DNA of 64,000 bases from Streptomyces sp. MUM 203J (GCF_022414595.1 NZ_JADWYO010000014.1:1-64000), one strand, 5' to 3'. Shown: positions 52,056 to 61,592, numbered from the stretch's first letter. A program made the numbers and translations. Notes: generated by a model not told the origin, from the letters alone.

Positions 52056-54569
52056 GTGACCCTTATCGATCAGCTCCCGCAGTCCGCCGATCCCGATGCC
52101 CTCTTCGAGGCCTTCTCGTCCTGGGCGGAGGGCCGGGGCATCAGCCTCTACCCGGCCCAGGAGGAGGCGCTGATCGAGGTGGTCTCCGGCGCCAACGTGA
52201 TCCTCTCGACCCCCACCGGCTCCGGCAAGAGCCTGGTCGCGGCGGGTGCCCACTTCACGGCGCTGGCCAACGACCAGGTCACCTTCTACACCGCGCCGAT
52301 CAAGGCGCTGGTGTCGGAGAAGTTCTTCGACCTGTGCAAGCTGTTCGGTACCGAGAACGTGGGCATGCTGACCGGCGACGCGTCCGTGAACGCCGACGCG
52401 CCCGTCATCTGCTGTACGGCGGAGGTGCTGGCGTCGATCGCGCTGCGGGACGGCAAGGACGCCGACATCGGCCAGGTCGTGATGGACGAGTTCCACTTCT
52501 ACGCCGAACCGGACCGGGGCTGGGCCTGGCAGATCCCGCTGCTGGAGCTGCCGCAGGCGCAGTTCGTCCTCATGTCCGCGACGCTCGGTGACGTCTCGAT
52601 GTTCGAGAAGGACCTGACGCGCCGCACCGGCCGCCCCACCGCCACGGTCCGGTCCGCGACCCGCCCGGTGCCGTTGTCGTACGAGTACCGGACCACACCG
52701 ATCACGGAGACGCTGACCGAGCTGCTCCAGACCAGGCAGGCGCCGGTCTACATCGTGCACTTCACGCAGGCGGCGGCCGTCGAGCGGGCGCAGTCGCTGA
52801 TGAGCATCAACATGTGCACGCGTGAGGAGAAGGACCAGATCGCCGAGCTCATCGGCAACTTCCGCTTCACCACCAAGTTCGGCCGCAACCTGTCGCGTTA
52901 CGTCCGGCACGGGATCGGGGTGCACCACGCGGGCATGCTGCCCAAGTACCGCCGCCTGGTGGAGAAGCTGGCGCAGGCCGGTCTGCTGAAGGTGATCTGC
53001 GGGACGGACACGCTCGGCGTCGGGGTCAACGTCCCCATCCGTACGGTGCTGTTCACGGCGCTGACGAAGTACGACGGGAACCGGGTGCGGACGCTGCGGG
53101 CGCGCGAGTTCCACCAGATCGCGGGCCGCGCGGGGCGGGCGGGCTTCGACACGTCCGGGTTCGTGGTGGCGCAGGCACCCGAGCACGTCATCGAGAACGA
53201 GAAGGCGCTCGCGAAGGCGGGGGACGATCCGAAGAAGCGCCGCAAGGTGGTGCGGAAGAAGGCGCCGGAGGGCTTCGTCAACTGGTCGCAGAACACCTTC
53301 GAGAAGCTGATCGCGTCCGAGCCGGAGCCGCTGACCTCCCGCTTCCGGGTCACACACACCATGCTGCTGTCGGTGATCGCCCGCCCGGGCAACGCCTTCG
53401 AGGCGATGCGGCGGCTTCTGGAGGACAACCACGAGCCGCGGAGGAACCAGCTCCGCCACATCCGCCGGGCCATCGCCATCTACCGCTCGCTGCTGGACGG
53501 CGGCGTGGTGGAGCAGCTGGACACCCCGGACGCGGAGGGCCGCACGATCCGGCTGACCGTGGACCTCCAGCAGGACTTCGCCCTCAACCAGCCGCTGTCG
53601 ACGTTCGCGCTGGCCGCGTTCGACCTCCTGGACCCGGAGTCCCCGTCGTACGCGCTCGACATGGTGTCGGTCGTCGAGTCCACGCTGGACGACCCCCGGC
53701 AGATCCTGGCCGCCCAGCAGAACAAGGCGCGCGCCGAGGCGGTCTCCGCGATGAAGGCGGACGGCGTCGAGTACGAGGAGCGCATGGAGCGGCTCCAGGA
53801 CGTCACCTACCCGAAGCCGCTGGACGAGCTGCTGTGGCACGCCTACGGCACCTACCGGAAGTCGCACCCGTGGGTGGGCGACCACCCGGTGTCCCCCAAG
53901 TCGGTGATCCGGGACATGTACGAACGGGCGCTGTCCTTCACCGAGTTCACGTCGTTCTACGAACTGGCCCGCACCGAGGGCATCGTGCTGCGCTATCTGG
54001 CGGGCGCGTACAAGGCGCTGGACCACACGATCCCCGACGACCTGAAGACCGAGGACCTGGAGGACCTGATCGCCTGGATGGGCGAGATGGTGCGGCAGGT
54101 CGACTCCAGCCTGCTGGACGAGTGGGAGCAGCTGGCCAACCCGGAGGTGGAGACCGCGGAGCAGGCGCAGGAGAAGGCCGACCAGGTCAGGCCGGTCACG
54201 GCCAACGCCCGTGCGTTCCGGGTGCTGGTGCGTAACGCGATGTTCCGACGGGTGGAGCTGGCCGCGCTGGACGACGTGGACGAGCTGGGCGAGATGGACG
54301 GCGAGTCCGGCTGGGACGCCGACCGGTGGGGCGAGGTACTGGACCGGTACTGGGACGAGTACGAGGACCTGGGCACCGGCCCGGACGCCCGGGGCCCGAA
54401 GCTGCTGTCCATCGAGGAGGACGGGCAGCACGGGCTGTGGCGCGTCCGCCAGACCTTCGCGGACCCGGCCGGTGACCACGACTGGGGCATCAGCGCGGAG
54501 GTGGACCTGGCCGCGTCGGACGAGGAAGGGCGGGCGGTCGTCCGCGTGACGGACGTGGGCCCGTTCTGA
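52056..54569 (+). CDS. Ski2-like DEAD/DEAH-box RNA helicase with DUF3516
   Basis: This 837-residue superfamily 2 helicase has motif I STPTGSGKSLVA, motif II MDEFHFYAE (DEFH), motif III MSATLGD and motif VI QIAGRAGRAGFD, in line with Ski2/Mtr4-like RNA helicases. The C-terminal half matches the DUF3516 domain of actinobacterial homologues. It probably remodels RNA in the cytosol; the target is unknown. The GTG at 52056 is the likely start. GGAGG lies too close to serve well, and a CAAGAT -10-like element 6 nt upstream suggests a leaderless message. An ATG at 51996 is less likely. Confidence 0.9.
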   Translation: MTLIDQLPQSADPDALFEAFSSWAEGRGISLYPAQEEALIEVVSGANVILSTPTGSGKSLVAAGAHFTALANDQVTFYTAPIKALVSEKFFDLCKLFGTENVGMLTGDASVNADAPVICCTAEVLASIALRDGKDADIGQVVMDEFHFYAEPDRGWAWQIPLLELPQAQFVLMSATLGDVSMFEKDLTRRTGRPTATVRSATRPVPLSYEYRTTPITETLTELLQTRQAPVYIVHFTQAAAVERAQSLMSINMCTREEKDQIAELIGNFRFTTKFGRNLSRYVRHGIGVHHAGMLPKYRRLVEKLAQAGLLKVICGTDTLGVGVNVPIRTVLFTALTKYDGNRVRTLRAREFHQIAGRAGRAGFDTSGFVVAQAPEHVIENEKALAKAGDDPKKRRKVVRKKAPEGFVNWSQNTFEKLIASEPEPLTSRFRVTHTMLLSVIARPGNAFEAMRRLLEDNHEPRRNQLRHIRRAIAIYRSLLDGGVVEQLDTPDAEGRTIRLTVDLQQDFALNQPLSTFALAAFDLLDPESPSYALDMVSVVESTLDDPRQILAAQQNKARAEAVSAMKADGVEYEERMERLQDVTYPKPLDELLWHAYGTYRKSHPWVGDHPVSPKSVIRDMYERALSFTEFTSFYELARTEGIVLRYLAGAYKALDHTIPDDLKTEDLEDLIAWMGEMVRQVDSSLLDEWEQLANPEVETAEQAQEKADQVRPVTANARAFRVLVRNAMFRRVELAALDDVDELGEMDGESGWDADRWGEVLDRYWDEYEDLGTGPDARGPKLLSIEEDGQHGLWRVRQTFADPAGDHDWGISAEVDLAASDEEGRAVVRVTDVGPF

Positions 54570-54618
54570 CGCGTGCGCCGGGCCCTTCCGGGAGCTCTGC
54601 CCCCGGGCCTGGCCCGGC

Positions 54619-54819
54619 TCACAGCCCGGGCAGCGGCTCCTGGGCCACCTCGTGGCGCCGCGCCCGCACCTCCGCCCGCGCCGGGTGCAGCTTCGCGTCG
54701 CAGGAGGGGCCCAGGCCGCTGCGCCGGGAGGCCCGTCCTGTGAGTGGCCGGCCGCACAGTCGGCACCGCATGGGGCGCAGGGCCGGATCGTCGCCGTCCG
54801 GCAGGAGGTGGTCGGTCAT
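54619..54819 (-). CDS. DUF6011-type small zinc-ribbon protein
   Basis: This 66-residue protein has a zinc-binding pattern CRLCGRPLTG followed by LGPSC, giving three cysteines plus likely His, typical of the short DUF6011 proteins of actinomycetes. Function unknown. Its ATG at 54819 overlaps the stop of the upstream DUF4389 gene as ATGA, so the two are coupled. It would be missed by size filters. Charged Arg/Glu residues dominate the C-terminus. Confidence 0.8.
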   Translation of the reverse strand: MTDHLLPDGDDPALRPMRCRLCGRPLTGRASRRSGLGPSCDAKLHPARAEVRARRHEVAQEPLPGL

Positions 54820-55502
54820 ACGGCCTTTTCTACCCCGGCGGGTCCGTTCGGGTCCTCCCCGCCCTGGTCCAGCCGGAACGGCGGGTACGCGTCCGTCATG
54901 AGGCTCGCGTACGCGACGACCCGCATCACCCAGCGGTTCAGGCCGATGACGAGGTCGAAGATGCCGGGCGGGTAGCGGTCGGTGAAGGCGAGGGCGAAGC
55001 CGGCGATCAGGACCAGCAGCAGGATGAGCCCGCCGCTCGCCCACCCCATGCGCCCGCCCCCGGCGAAGAACCCGACGATCAGGTAGTGCGGGATGGCCAG
55101 CAGCCACCACTTGACCAGCACCGTCGAGCGGGACAGCCGCTCGGGGTAGGCGATGTCGAGGCGGGCCGGGTAGTCGGGCTCGGGACCCAGGCTGAACGGC
55201 GGGTAGCGGTCGGTGCCGAGGCCGCCGTACGTGTAGTAGCTGACACGCCAGGACCAGCGCAGCACGCCCAGGTTGAAGTCGAACAGGGCGCGCGGGTAGC
55301 GCTCGGTGAACAGGATCGCGAAGAACGCGATGACCGCGACCACGAAGAACGCGATCCAGAGGAACGTCAGCAGGATGTAGTGCGGGATCGCGAGGATCCA
55401 CTTCACCAGCCACAGCCAGCGCGACAGCGGGGTGTCGAGGCGGGCGGCGACGGTGACGGAGGCGTACGGGGTGACCGCAGCCGGGGAGACAGCAGCGTTC
55501 AT
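54816..55502 (-). CDS. Tandem-DUF4389 membrane protein
   Basis: This 228-residue membrane protein has an internal duplication: FTERYPRALFDFNLGVLRW in the first half and FTDRYPPGIFDLVIGLNRW in the second. Each unit is preceded by hydrophobic helices, starts with a WxxxIPHYxL motif (AIPHYILL and AIPHYLIV) and ends in (T)DxYPPF. This is the DUF4389 pattern, of unknown function. The ATG at 55502 is preferred; 55514 is possible. It is coupled to the zinc-ribbon gene by ATGA. Confidence 0.85.
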   Translation of the reverse strand: MNAAVSPAAVTPYASVTVAARLDTPLSRWLWLVKWILAIPHYILLTFLWIAFFVVAVIAFFAILFTERYPRALFDFNLGVLRWSWRVSYYTYGGLGTDRYPPFSLGPEPDYPARLDIAYPERLSRSTVLVKWWLLAIPHYLIVGFFAGGGRMGWASGGLILLLVLIAGFALAFTDRYPPGIFDLVIGLNRWVMRVVAYASLMTDAYPPFRLDQGGEDPNGPAGVEKAV

Positions 55503-55563
55503 GATCACCAGCATCCCACCGGACTCCGGGAGCTGCCACCGGAGCCCGGTGCGCTGCCGGGCG

Positions 55564-56391
55564 TCAGCCGAAGTGGGCCGGGTCCGGCCCGAGCCGCCTT
55601 CCCTCGTCGAGGGCGGCGAACGCGGCGAGGTCGTCGGCATCCAGCTCGAAGCCGAAGACCTCGATGTTCTCCTCGATGCGGGAGGGCGTCACCGACTTGG
55701 GGATGACGATGTTGCCGAGCTGGAGGTGCCAGCGCAGCACCGCCTGGGCCGGGGTGCGTCCGTGCTTGCGGGCGATCTCGACGACCGCGGGCAGCTCCAG
55801 CAGGCCCCGGCCCTGGCCGAGCGGCGACCACGCCTCGGTGGCGATGCCGTGGCGGGCGTGGAAGGCGCGGGTCTCGGCCTGGGCGAGCTGCGGGTGCAGC
55901 TCGATCTGGTTGACCGCGGGCACGACGGACGTGGCGTCCATCAGCCGCTCCAGGTGCTCGGGGAGGAAGTTGGACACCCCGATCGCCTTCGCGCGACCGT
56001 CCGCGAGGATCTTCTCCAGCGCCCTGTACGTGTCGATGTACGCGCCCTTGGCCGGGACCGGCCAGTGGATCAGGTACAGGTCGACATGGTCGAGGCCGAG
56101 CCGCTCCAGGGAGGCGTCGAAGGCACGCAGCGTGGAGTCGTGGCCCTGCTCGCCGTTCCAGAGCTTCGTCGTCACGAACAGCTCGTCGCGGGGGATGCCG
56201 GAGGCGGCGACGGCCTGGCCGGTACCGCGCTCGTTGTCGTACACGGCGGCCGTGTCGATGCTGCGGTAACCGGCCTCCAGGGCCTTGCCGACAGCGGTGG
56301 CGGCCTGGTCGTCCGGGACCTGCCAGACGCCGAAGCCGAGCTGGGGCATCGCGGTGCCGTTGTTGAGCGTGAGGGACGGGACCTTGGTCAC
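55564..56391 (-). CDS. Aldo/keto reductase
   Basis: This 275-residue NADPH-dependent AKR is similar to 2,5-diketo-D-gluconate reductases. The catalytic tetrad is visible: Asp and Tyr in SIDTAAVYDNE, Lys in VTTKLWN and His in LIHWP. The cofactor-binding motif IPKSVTPSRIEEN lies near the C-terminus. The GTG at 56391 has AAGGA upstream; the longer frame to 56451 adds only a basic polar stretch. Natural substrate unknown. Confidence 0.93.
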   Translation of the reverse strand: MTKVPSLTLNNGTAMPQLGFGVWQVPDDQAATAVGKALEAGYRSIDTAAVYDNERGTGQAVAASGIPRDELFVTTKLWNGEQGHDSTLRAFDASLERLGLDHVDLYLIHWPVPAKGAYIDTYRALEKILADGRAKAIGVSNFLPEHLERLMDATSVVPAVNQIELHPQLAQAETRAFHARHGIATEAWSPLGQGRGLLELPAVVEIARKHGRTPAQAVLRWHLQLGNIVIPKSVTPSRIEENIEVFGFELDADDLAAFAALDEGRRLGPDPAHFG

Positions 56392-56494
56392 GTGGGGTGG
56401 ATCCTTGCGTCGTCGGTCGGTGCTTCGTTCAGCTGAAGGTTGAACCGTCATCCACCGGAGATCATTCCCGGTCGCACGCCCGCACGGCGGGAGC

Positions 56495-58831
56495 TCAGGC
56501 CACCGCGCTCAGCGTGTCCGCCAGCCTGCGCCGTGCCGCCCGCGCCGCCGGCAGCACGGCGAGGGCCGCCGCACCGATGACCGCGCCCGCCCCGAGGGCC
56601 AGGAGCTGGAGCGCGGACGGGCCGTGGGCGATGCCCGCGCCCATGCCGCTGGTGTGGCCCTGCCAGTCGATCAGCCAGTGGGCGAGCGGCACCCCCAGAG
56701 CCGTACCGGCGAGCGCTGCGGCCAGGGCGGTCCAGCCGACGGCGGTGACCGTGACAGCGGTGATCTGGCGCGGGGACAGCCCCATGGCCTTCAGTGCCAG
56801 CAGGTCCCGCTCCCCGTCCCGTACGGTCCCGCCGATCGCCGTCGACACCTCGGTGAGCCCGATCAGGGCCAGGACGGCGATCAGGCCGACCACGACGCCC
56901 TTCAGGGAGGTGAGCCGGTCGGCGGGGCCTGCGACCTCGTGGATGTCGAGGCGCCCGGCCGCGGCCTCGGTCAGTTCGGCGCGCACGGCATGCGGGTCGG
57001 CGCCGGGGCGCAGGCGTACGTGGTAGAGGGTGGGCTCCAGTGCGGGGTCGTTCTCGCGCAGGGTGTCCAGCGACGTGGAGACCACCCGGCCGCCGTTCTC
57101 GGGCTCGATGCTCCGGCCGACGAGGTGCAGCACCTGCGGGTGTCCGGCGACGGTGAGCCGCACCCAGTCCCCCACCCGGACGTCGAGCAGGTCCAGCAGG
57201 CCCTGTCCGGCGACGGCCTCGTCGGGGCCGCGGGCGGGGCGGCCCTCCACGACGGAGTACGGGTACGGGTCCTGCCGGGTGCCGAGGCCGCGCAGCGCAA
57301 TGGTGCCCGTCTGGCCCGGGACCAGGGCGGCGACCTCAAGGCCGCGGTGGGCGGCGGCCACGTCGGGGCTGCGCTGGAGCAGCGCCCGGGCCTCGCGGTC
57401 CCCGACGCCGTCGGCGGGGCGGGCGGTGAGCGCGGCGGGCAGACCGAGCTGATCGGGGCGGGACTCGAAGCGCTCCAGGGTCGTCCAGGCGCCGAGCGCC
57501 ACGGTGATCAGCAGCAGCGGGAGGGCCAGCCGGGCCACGGCCGCGGGCGTGGTCAGGGCGTGGCCGCGGCGGGCCCGGCCGAGGACGCGCCCCCGCCCGA
57601 AGGCGCGGTGCCAGCCGAGGACCAGGGCGGGAGGGACGCGGGGGACGGACAGGGCGCGGAGCACGGGACGGGACAGGCCGTGGCCGCCGCGCGGGGTGGC
57701 GGCCGTCCCGGCGGGGACGGGCGGCACCCGTCCGGCGCGCCAGGCCGCGAGGCCGGTGGCGGCACCGATCAGGACGACGACGGCCACGGGTATGCCGAGC
57801 AGCGCGGCGGTGTGGCCGGCCAGGCCCTGCCAGACTCCGACGGCCTCCCCGAGCCGCCCCGGCAGGTGTCGGCCGAGCCCCTGGACGAGCGCGGTGGCGA
57901 GGGCGGCACCGAGGGCCGCGTACGCCAGATGCTGGACGAGGTAGGCGCGGACGACCTGGCCGGGGGTGAAGCCGATGGCCTTGAGGACGGAGATGTCGCG
58001 GAGGTGGCCCCGTACGCGGGTGCTGATCGCGCCGAAGACGGCGAGCGCTGCGGCGGCCAGCGCCCCGAGCCCGAACAGGCCCAGGACCTGGCCGAGGAGC
58101 CGGGTGTCGCCCTGCGCCTCGGCGCGGGCCTGCTGCCAGGGGGTGACGTCGGTGACGGCGCCCGCGCCGAGCACGGTGACGGCGCGCTGAACGGCGTACG
58201 CGGTGTCGTCGGCGTGGCCGAGCCGCAGTCCGGTGACCCGGCCGGGAGTGCCGGGGGCCGCCGCGACGGCCGTCGGCCGCGCCCAGACCGTGCCGGGACG
58301 CTCGCCCGGTTCGTAGCGGGGTTCCGCGGTGTCCGCCACGCCGAGGACGGTGAGGGTACGGCGGTCGGTGCCCGGCAGGGTGAGCGTGTCGCCCGGCTCC
58401 GCGACCAGCGCGGCGGCGAGGCCGCTGTCGAGGACGACACCCTCCGGGACGGCCGGGTCGAGCCAGCGGCCCGAGGTGAGCAGGGGGCGGCCGATGGCGG
58501 GCGGGGTGTCGGGGGCGGCGCGCAGCTCGACGGTGGCGCGGACGCCGCCCGAGGTGACCCCGGTGGTGACGGTGTCGTACGGGCCCGTCACCGCGGCCAC
58601 GCCGTTGAGGTCGGCGAGCGGGGCGGGGTCGGCGGCGCGGGTGGTGTGGAGCCAGACGTGGGCGCCGTGGGACTGGGTGAAGATCCGCTGCCAGGGGTTG
58701 GTGGCGTAGCCGAAGAGGGCGGCGGCGAGCAGCAGGGAGGCGACGATCCCGGCGGTGGCGGAGACCAGGAACAGCGCCTCGCCCCGGTGGGTCCGCTGGG
58801 AGGCGTGCGCCCAGCGCAGCATGGCCCGCAC
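56495..58831 (-). CDS. FtsX-like ABC transporter permease
   Basis: The 778-residue permease has two FtsX/MacB-type modules: an N-terminal helix (ALFLVSATAGIVASLLLAAA) and extracellular domain, three helices (LGLFGLGALAAAALAVFGA onward), a linker, a second extracellular part and a final three-helix module (VVVGLIAVLALIGLTEVSTA onward). ISVLKAIGFTPGQVVRAY and LLALKAMGLSPRQITAV are the coupling motifs. It works with the ATPase encoded 5 bp upstream; the GTG at 58831 has GAGGGA. Such systems export lipids or peptides or give antibiotic resistance; the cargo is unknown. Confidence 0.9.
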   Translation of the reverse strand: MRAMLRWAHASQRTHRGEALFLVSATAGIVASLLLAAALFGYATNPWQRIFTQSHGAHVWLHTTRAADPAPLADLNGVAAVTGPYDTVTTGVTSGGVRATVELRAAPDTPPAIGRPLLTSGRWLDPAVPEGVVLDSGLAAALVAEPGDTLTLPGTDRRTLTVLGVADTAEPRYEPGERPGTVWARPTAVAAAPGTPGRVTGLRLGHADDTAYAVQRAVTVLGAGAVTDVTPWQQARAEAQGDTRLLGQVLGLFGLGALAAAALAVFGAISTRVRGHLRDISVLKAIGFTPGQVVRAYLVQHLAYAALGAALATALVQGLGRHLPGRLGEAVGVWQGLAGHTAALLGIPVAVVVLIGAATGLAAWRAGRVPPVPAGTAATPRGGHGLSRPVLRALSVPRVPPALVLGWHRAFGRGRVLGRARRGHALTTPAAVARLALPLLLITVALGAWTTLERFESRPDQLGLPAALTARPADGVGDREARALLQRSPDVAAAHRGLEVAALVPGQTGTIALRGLGTRQDPYPYSVVEGRPARGPDEAVAGQGLLDLLDVRVGDWVRLTVAGHPQVLHLVGRSIEPENGGRVVSTSLDTLRENDPALEPTLYHVRLRPGADPHAVRAELTEAAAGRLDIHEVAGPADRLTSLKGVVVGLIAVLALIGLTEVSTAIGGTVRDGERDLLALKAMGLSPRQITAVTVTAVGWTALAAALAGTALGVPLAHWLIDWQGHTSGMGAGIAHGPSALQLLALGAGAVIGAAALAVLPAARAARRRLADTLSAVA

Positions 58832-58836
58832 GGCGG

Positions 58837-59631
58837 TCAGTCCCTCAGCTCGACGACACGGGTGCGGGCGGCGGGGGCGGGCGTGGTGTCCAGGTGGGCG
58901 TCGTCGGTGATCCGGCCGTCGAAGAAGCTGATGACGCGGTCGGCGGCGCTGGCCAGCCGTGCGTCGTGGGTGACGAGGACGATGGTCTGGCCGCGCTGGT
59001 GGAAGCGGGACAGCAGCCGCATGACCTCGCGGGTGCCCTTGCTGTCGAGGCTGCCCGCGGGCTCGTCCGCGAGCAGCAGACGGGGGTGGTTGACGAGCGC
59101 GCGGGCGAGGGCGACGCGCTGCTGTTCACCGCCGGACAGCTCGCCGGGCATGCTGCGGGCCCTGGCGGTGAGACCGAGCTCTTCGAGGAGCTTCTCGCGT
59201 TCGGCGCGGGCCTGCCTGGGGGCGGTTCCGGCGAGGAGGGCGGGCAGTTCGACGTTGTCGGCGACGGAGAGATCGGAGACCAGGTTGAAGAACTGGAAGA
59301 CGACGCCGATGCTGCGGCGCCGCGCGACGGCCCAGCGGGCCTCGCTGTAGGAGTCGGTGGACTCGCCGTCGAGCCGTATGGAGCCGCTGTCGGGGCGCTG
59401 GAGGCCGCCGAGCAGGTGCAGGAGGGTGGACTTGCCCGCGCCGGAGGGGCCGGTGACGGCGACGAACTCACCGGGCCGGACGGTGAGGTCGACGTCGCGT
59501 ACGGCGTGGACGGGGCCGCCCTCGCCGTGGTGGGTCTTGCCGAGGCCCCGGACTTCGAGGAGGGGCACGGCCGGGGCGGCCCCGGGCTCCGGGTCGGCAG
59601 CGGGCGCGGGTATCACCTTGTCGTCGCTCAT
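58837..59631 (-). CDS. ABC transporter ATP-binding protein (LolD/MacB type)
   Basis: The 264-residue ATPase has Walker A GPSGAGKSTLL, Q-loop VVFQFFNLV, signature LSGGEQQRVALARAL, Walker B LLLADEPAGSLD and switch His in VTHDARLA. The sequence is typical of MacB/LolD-type ATPases that drive FtsX-like permeases. Its ATG overlaps the stop of the PadR gene as ATGA and it precedes the permease by 5 bp, forming a three-gene operon. Confidence 0.95.
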   Translation of the reverse strand: MSDDKVIPAPAADPEPGAAPAVPLLEVRGLGKTHHGEGGPVHAVRDVDLTVRPGEFVAVTGPSGAGKSTLLHLLGGLQRPDSGSIRLDGESTDSYSEARWAVARRRSIGVVFQFFNLVSDLSVADNVELPALLAGTAPRQARAEREKLLEELGLTARARSMPGELSGGEQQRVALARALVNHPRLLLADEPAGSLDSKGTREVMRLLSRFHQRGQTIVLVTHDARLASAADRVISFFDGRITDDAHLDTTPAPAARTRVVELRD

Positions 59632-60152
59632 CGCAGGCCCTCCAGCTCTTCCAGTTCCTCCTGGCAGCGCTCCAGCCAGTCGAGGTCGGCCTGGAGATGG
59701 AGCATGGCCCCCTCGATGAGCAGATGAGCCATGCGGTTGTCCCGGTTCTCGGTCGCGGCCAGCTTGGACAGGGTGCGCATGGTGGTGAGGTACTCGCGTC
59801 GCTGCTTGTTGATCAGGGTGATCTGGTCGGCCAGCCCGGTGCGGGGGGCGAGGGCGAGCTTCATGAAGAACTCGTCTCTGACCCGCGGTTCGTCCGCGGT
59901 CTCCTCGAACCAGGCGCGCAGGGCCTCCCGCCCGGCGGCGGTGAGGCGGTAGATCTTCTTGTTGGGCCGGCTCGACTGGGCGACTTCCTCGCCCTCGATG
60001 AGCCCGGACTTCTCCAGGCGGCCGAGGGTCACGTAGATCTGGCCGACGTTGGGCTGAGGGTACGCGGCACCCAGCAGTTGCTCAAGGTCCTGTTTCAGTT
60101 CGTAACCGTGGGCGGGCCCGTCGGCCAGGAGAGCGAGGAGCTGCATACGCAC
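59628..60152 (-). CDS. PadR family transcriptional regulator
   Basis: This 174-residue PadR regulator has a winged-helix domain (LLALLADGPAHGYELKQDLE and VGQIYVTLGRLEKSGLIEGE) and a C-terminal helical dimerisation part. The GTG at 60152 has AAGGAG upstream. It is the first gene of an operon with the ABC ATPase and FtsX permease, which it probably represses in response to an exported compound. An imperfect inverted repeat at 60215-60227 may be its operator. Confidence 0.93.
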   Translation of the reverse strand: MRMQLLALLADGPAHGYELKQDLEQLLGAAYPQPNVGQIYVTLGRLEKSGLIEGEEVAQSSRPNKKIYRLTAAGREALRAWFEETADEPRVRDEFFMKLALAPRTGLADQITLINKQRREYLTTMRTLSKLAATENRDNRMAHLLIEGAMLHLQADLDWLERCQEELEELEGLR

Positions 60153-60214
60153 TCGGGGGCTCTCCTTCTGTCGCGATCCGGCGTCAATGTGCTCTGCGCC
60201 CTAGTATCGCCCAA

Positions 60215-60227
60215 TGCCTAACAGGTA
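60215..60227. promoter_or_regulatory. Imperfect inverted repeat upstream of PadR
   Basis: TGCCT-AAC-AGGTA has four of five arm pairs matched and lies in the 131-bp divergent region between the PadR operon and the solute-binding protein gene. ATGTATAC is adjacent on the minus strand. The site is a weak candidate for PadR binding. Confidence 0.3.
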
Positions 60228-60283
60228 TACATGCCGCTGACCTGACGATGGTGTCCGGGTACCAGTGCCACAGGGAGGAACCT

Positions 60284-61579
60284 ATGCGGTGGACGCGTGC
60301 CGCGGGTAGGGGCCTCCTGGTCGCGCTCCTGCTGCTGACGGGCTCGGTGGCCTCGGGTGTCCCCGGCGCCGGGCGGGTCCCGGACGCCGGGCGGGGGCCC
60401 GACGCCGGGCGGGGGCCGGTGACGCTGGCGACGGCCGGGGACCTCACCGGGTACCTGGGCCCGCTGCTGGACGACTGGAACCGGGCGCGGCCCGCCGAGA
60501 AGGTCACGCTCGTGGAGCTGCCGGACTCGGCGGACGAGACCCGGGCGCAGATGATCACGGACCTGCGGTCGCGGGAGAGCCGCTTCGACGTCCTCAACAT
60601 CGATGTGGCGTGGACCTCGGAGTTCGCCGCGGCCGGGTGGATCACCCCGCTGGAGCGGGCGCGGTTCGCGCTGGGCGACTTCCTGCCGCCGGTCGTGGAC
60701 ACGGCGACGTACGACGGGAGGCTGTACGCGGTCCCGTACGTGACCAATGCGGGCATGCTGTTCTACCGCGCGGACGTGCTGGCCGCGGAGGGCGAGAAGC
60801 CGCCGCGCACCTGGGAACAGCTGGAGCGGCAGGCGCGGACCGTCGCGCCGCGGCACGGGCTGGACGGCTATGCCGGGCAGTTCCTGCCGTACGAGGGACT
60901 GACGGTCAACACCGTGGAGGCGGTGTACTCGGCGGGTGGCACGGTGCTGGACGACGAGGACGGCCGGGTGGCCGTGGATTCGGCGGCAGGGCGGGCCGGG
61001 GTGGGGTTCCTGGCGCGCGGGGTGCGCGAGGGATGGATCCCTCACGAGGCGCTGTCGTACACGGAGGAGGAGTCGCGGCGGGCGTTCCAGGACGGCAGGC
61101 TGCTGTTCCTGCGGAACTGGCCGTACGCCTGGGCGGGCGCGTCGGGGCCGGAGTCGAAGGTCGCGGGGCGGTTCGGAGCCGTACCGCTGCCCGGGCCGGA
61201 CGGGCCGGGGACGAGCGTGCTGGGCGGGTCGAACCTGGCGGTGAGCGAGCGGGCGCGGCACAGGGCGACGGCGGCGGACCTGATCGCGTATCTGACGGGT
61301 GAGGACGTTCAGCGCAGGGTGCTGACCGAGGGCGCGCTGCCGCCGGTGAGGGCGGGGCTGTACGAGGACGCGGAGCTGGTGGGCCGGTATCCGTATCTGC
61401 CGGCACTGCGGGAGAGCGTGCTGGCGGCCCGGCCGCGGCCGAAGAGCCCCCGGTACGACCAGGTGAGCCTGGTGGTGCAGGCGGTGATGCACGACGCGCT
61501 GGCGCAGCGGCAGCAGCCGGAGGCGGCGGTGCGGCGGCTGGCGGCGGAACTGGACGCGGTGACCACGCGCGGACGCTGA
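60284..61579 (+). CDS. Extracellular solute-binding protein, sugar type, no lipobox
   Basis: This 431-residue family 1 solute-binding protein has FDVLNIDVAWTSEFAAAGW, PYVTNAGMLFYRADVL, YAGQFLPYEGLTVN and LLFLRNWPYAW, typical of sugar-binding components of CUT1 transporters. It has a signal peptide (GLLVALLLLTGSVASG) but no cysteine at the cleavage region, so it lacks the usual lipid anchor. Three 18-bp tandem repeats encode a (G/D)AGRxP stretch just after the signal. The ATG at 60284 has GGGAGGA. No permease genes are adjacent; it may serve transporters elsewhere or the locus downstream. Confidence 0.87.
   Translation: MRWTRAAGRGLLVALLLLTGSVASGVPGAGRVPDAGRGPDAGRGPVTLATAGDLTGYLGPLLDDWNRARPAEKVTLVELPDSADETRAQMITDLRSRESRFDVLNIDVAWTSEFAAAGWITPLERARFALGDFLPPVVDTATYDGRLYAVPYVTNAGMLFYRADVLAAEGEKPPRTWEQLERQARTVAPRHGLDGYAGQFLPYEGLTVNTVEAVYSAGGTVLDDEDGRVAVDSAAGRAGVGFLARGVREGWIPHEALSYTEEESRRAFQDGRLLFLRNWPYAWAGASGPESKVAGRFGAVPLPGPDGPGTSVLGGSNLAVSERARHRATAADLIAYLTGEDVQRRVLTEGALPPVRAGLYEDAELVGRYPYLPALRESVLAARPRPKSPRYDQVSLVVQAVMHDALAQRQQPEAAVRRLAAELDAVTTRGR
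60365..60418 (+). repeat. Three 18-bp tandem repeats within a CDS
   Basis: The unit resembles GACGCCGGGCGGGGGCCC and occurs at 60365-60382 (diverged), 60383-60400 and 60401-60418. The last two are nearly identical. They keep the frame and encode six residues each in the region following the signal peptide. Confidence 0.75.
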
Positions 61580-61592
61580 CGATCCGGCGGGC

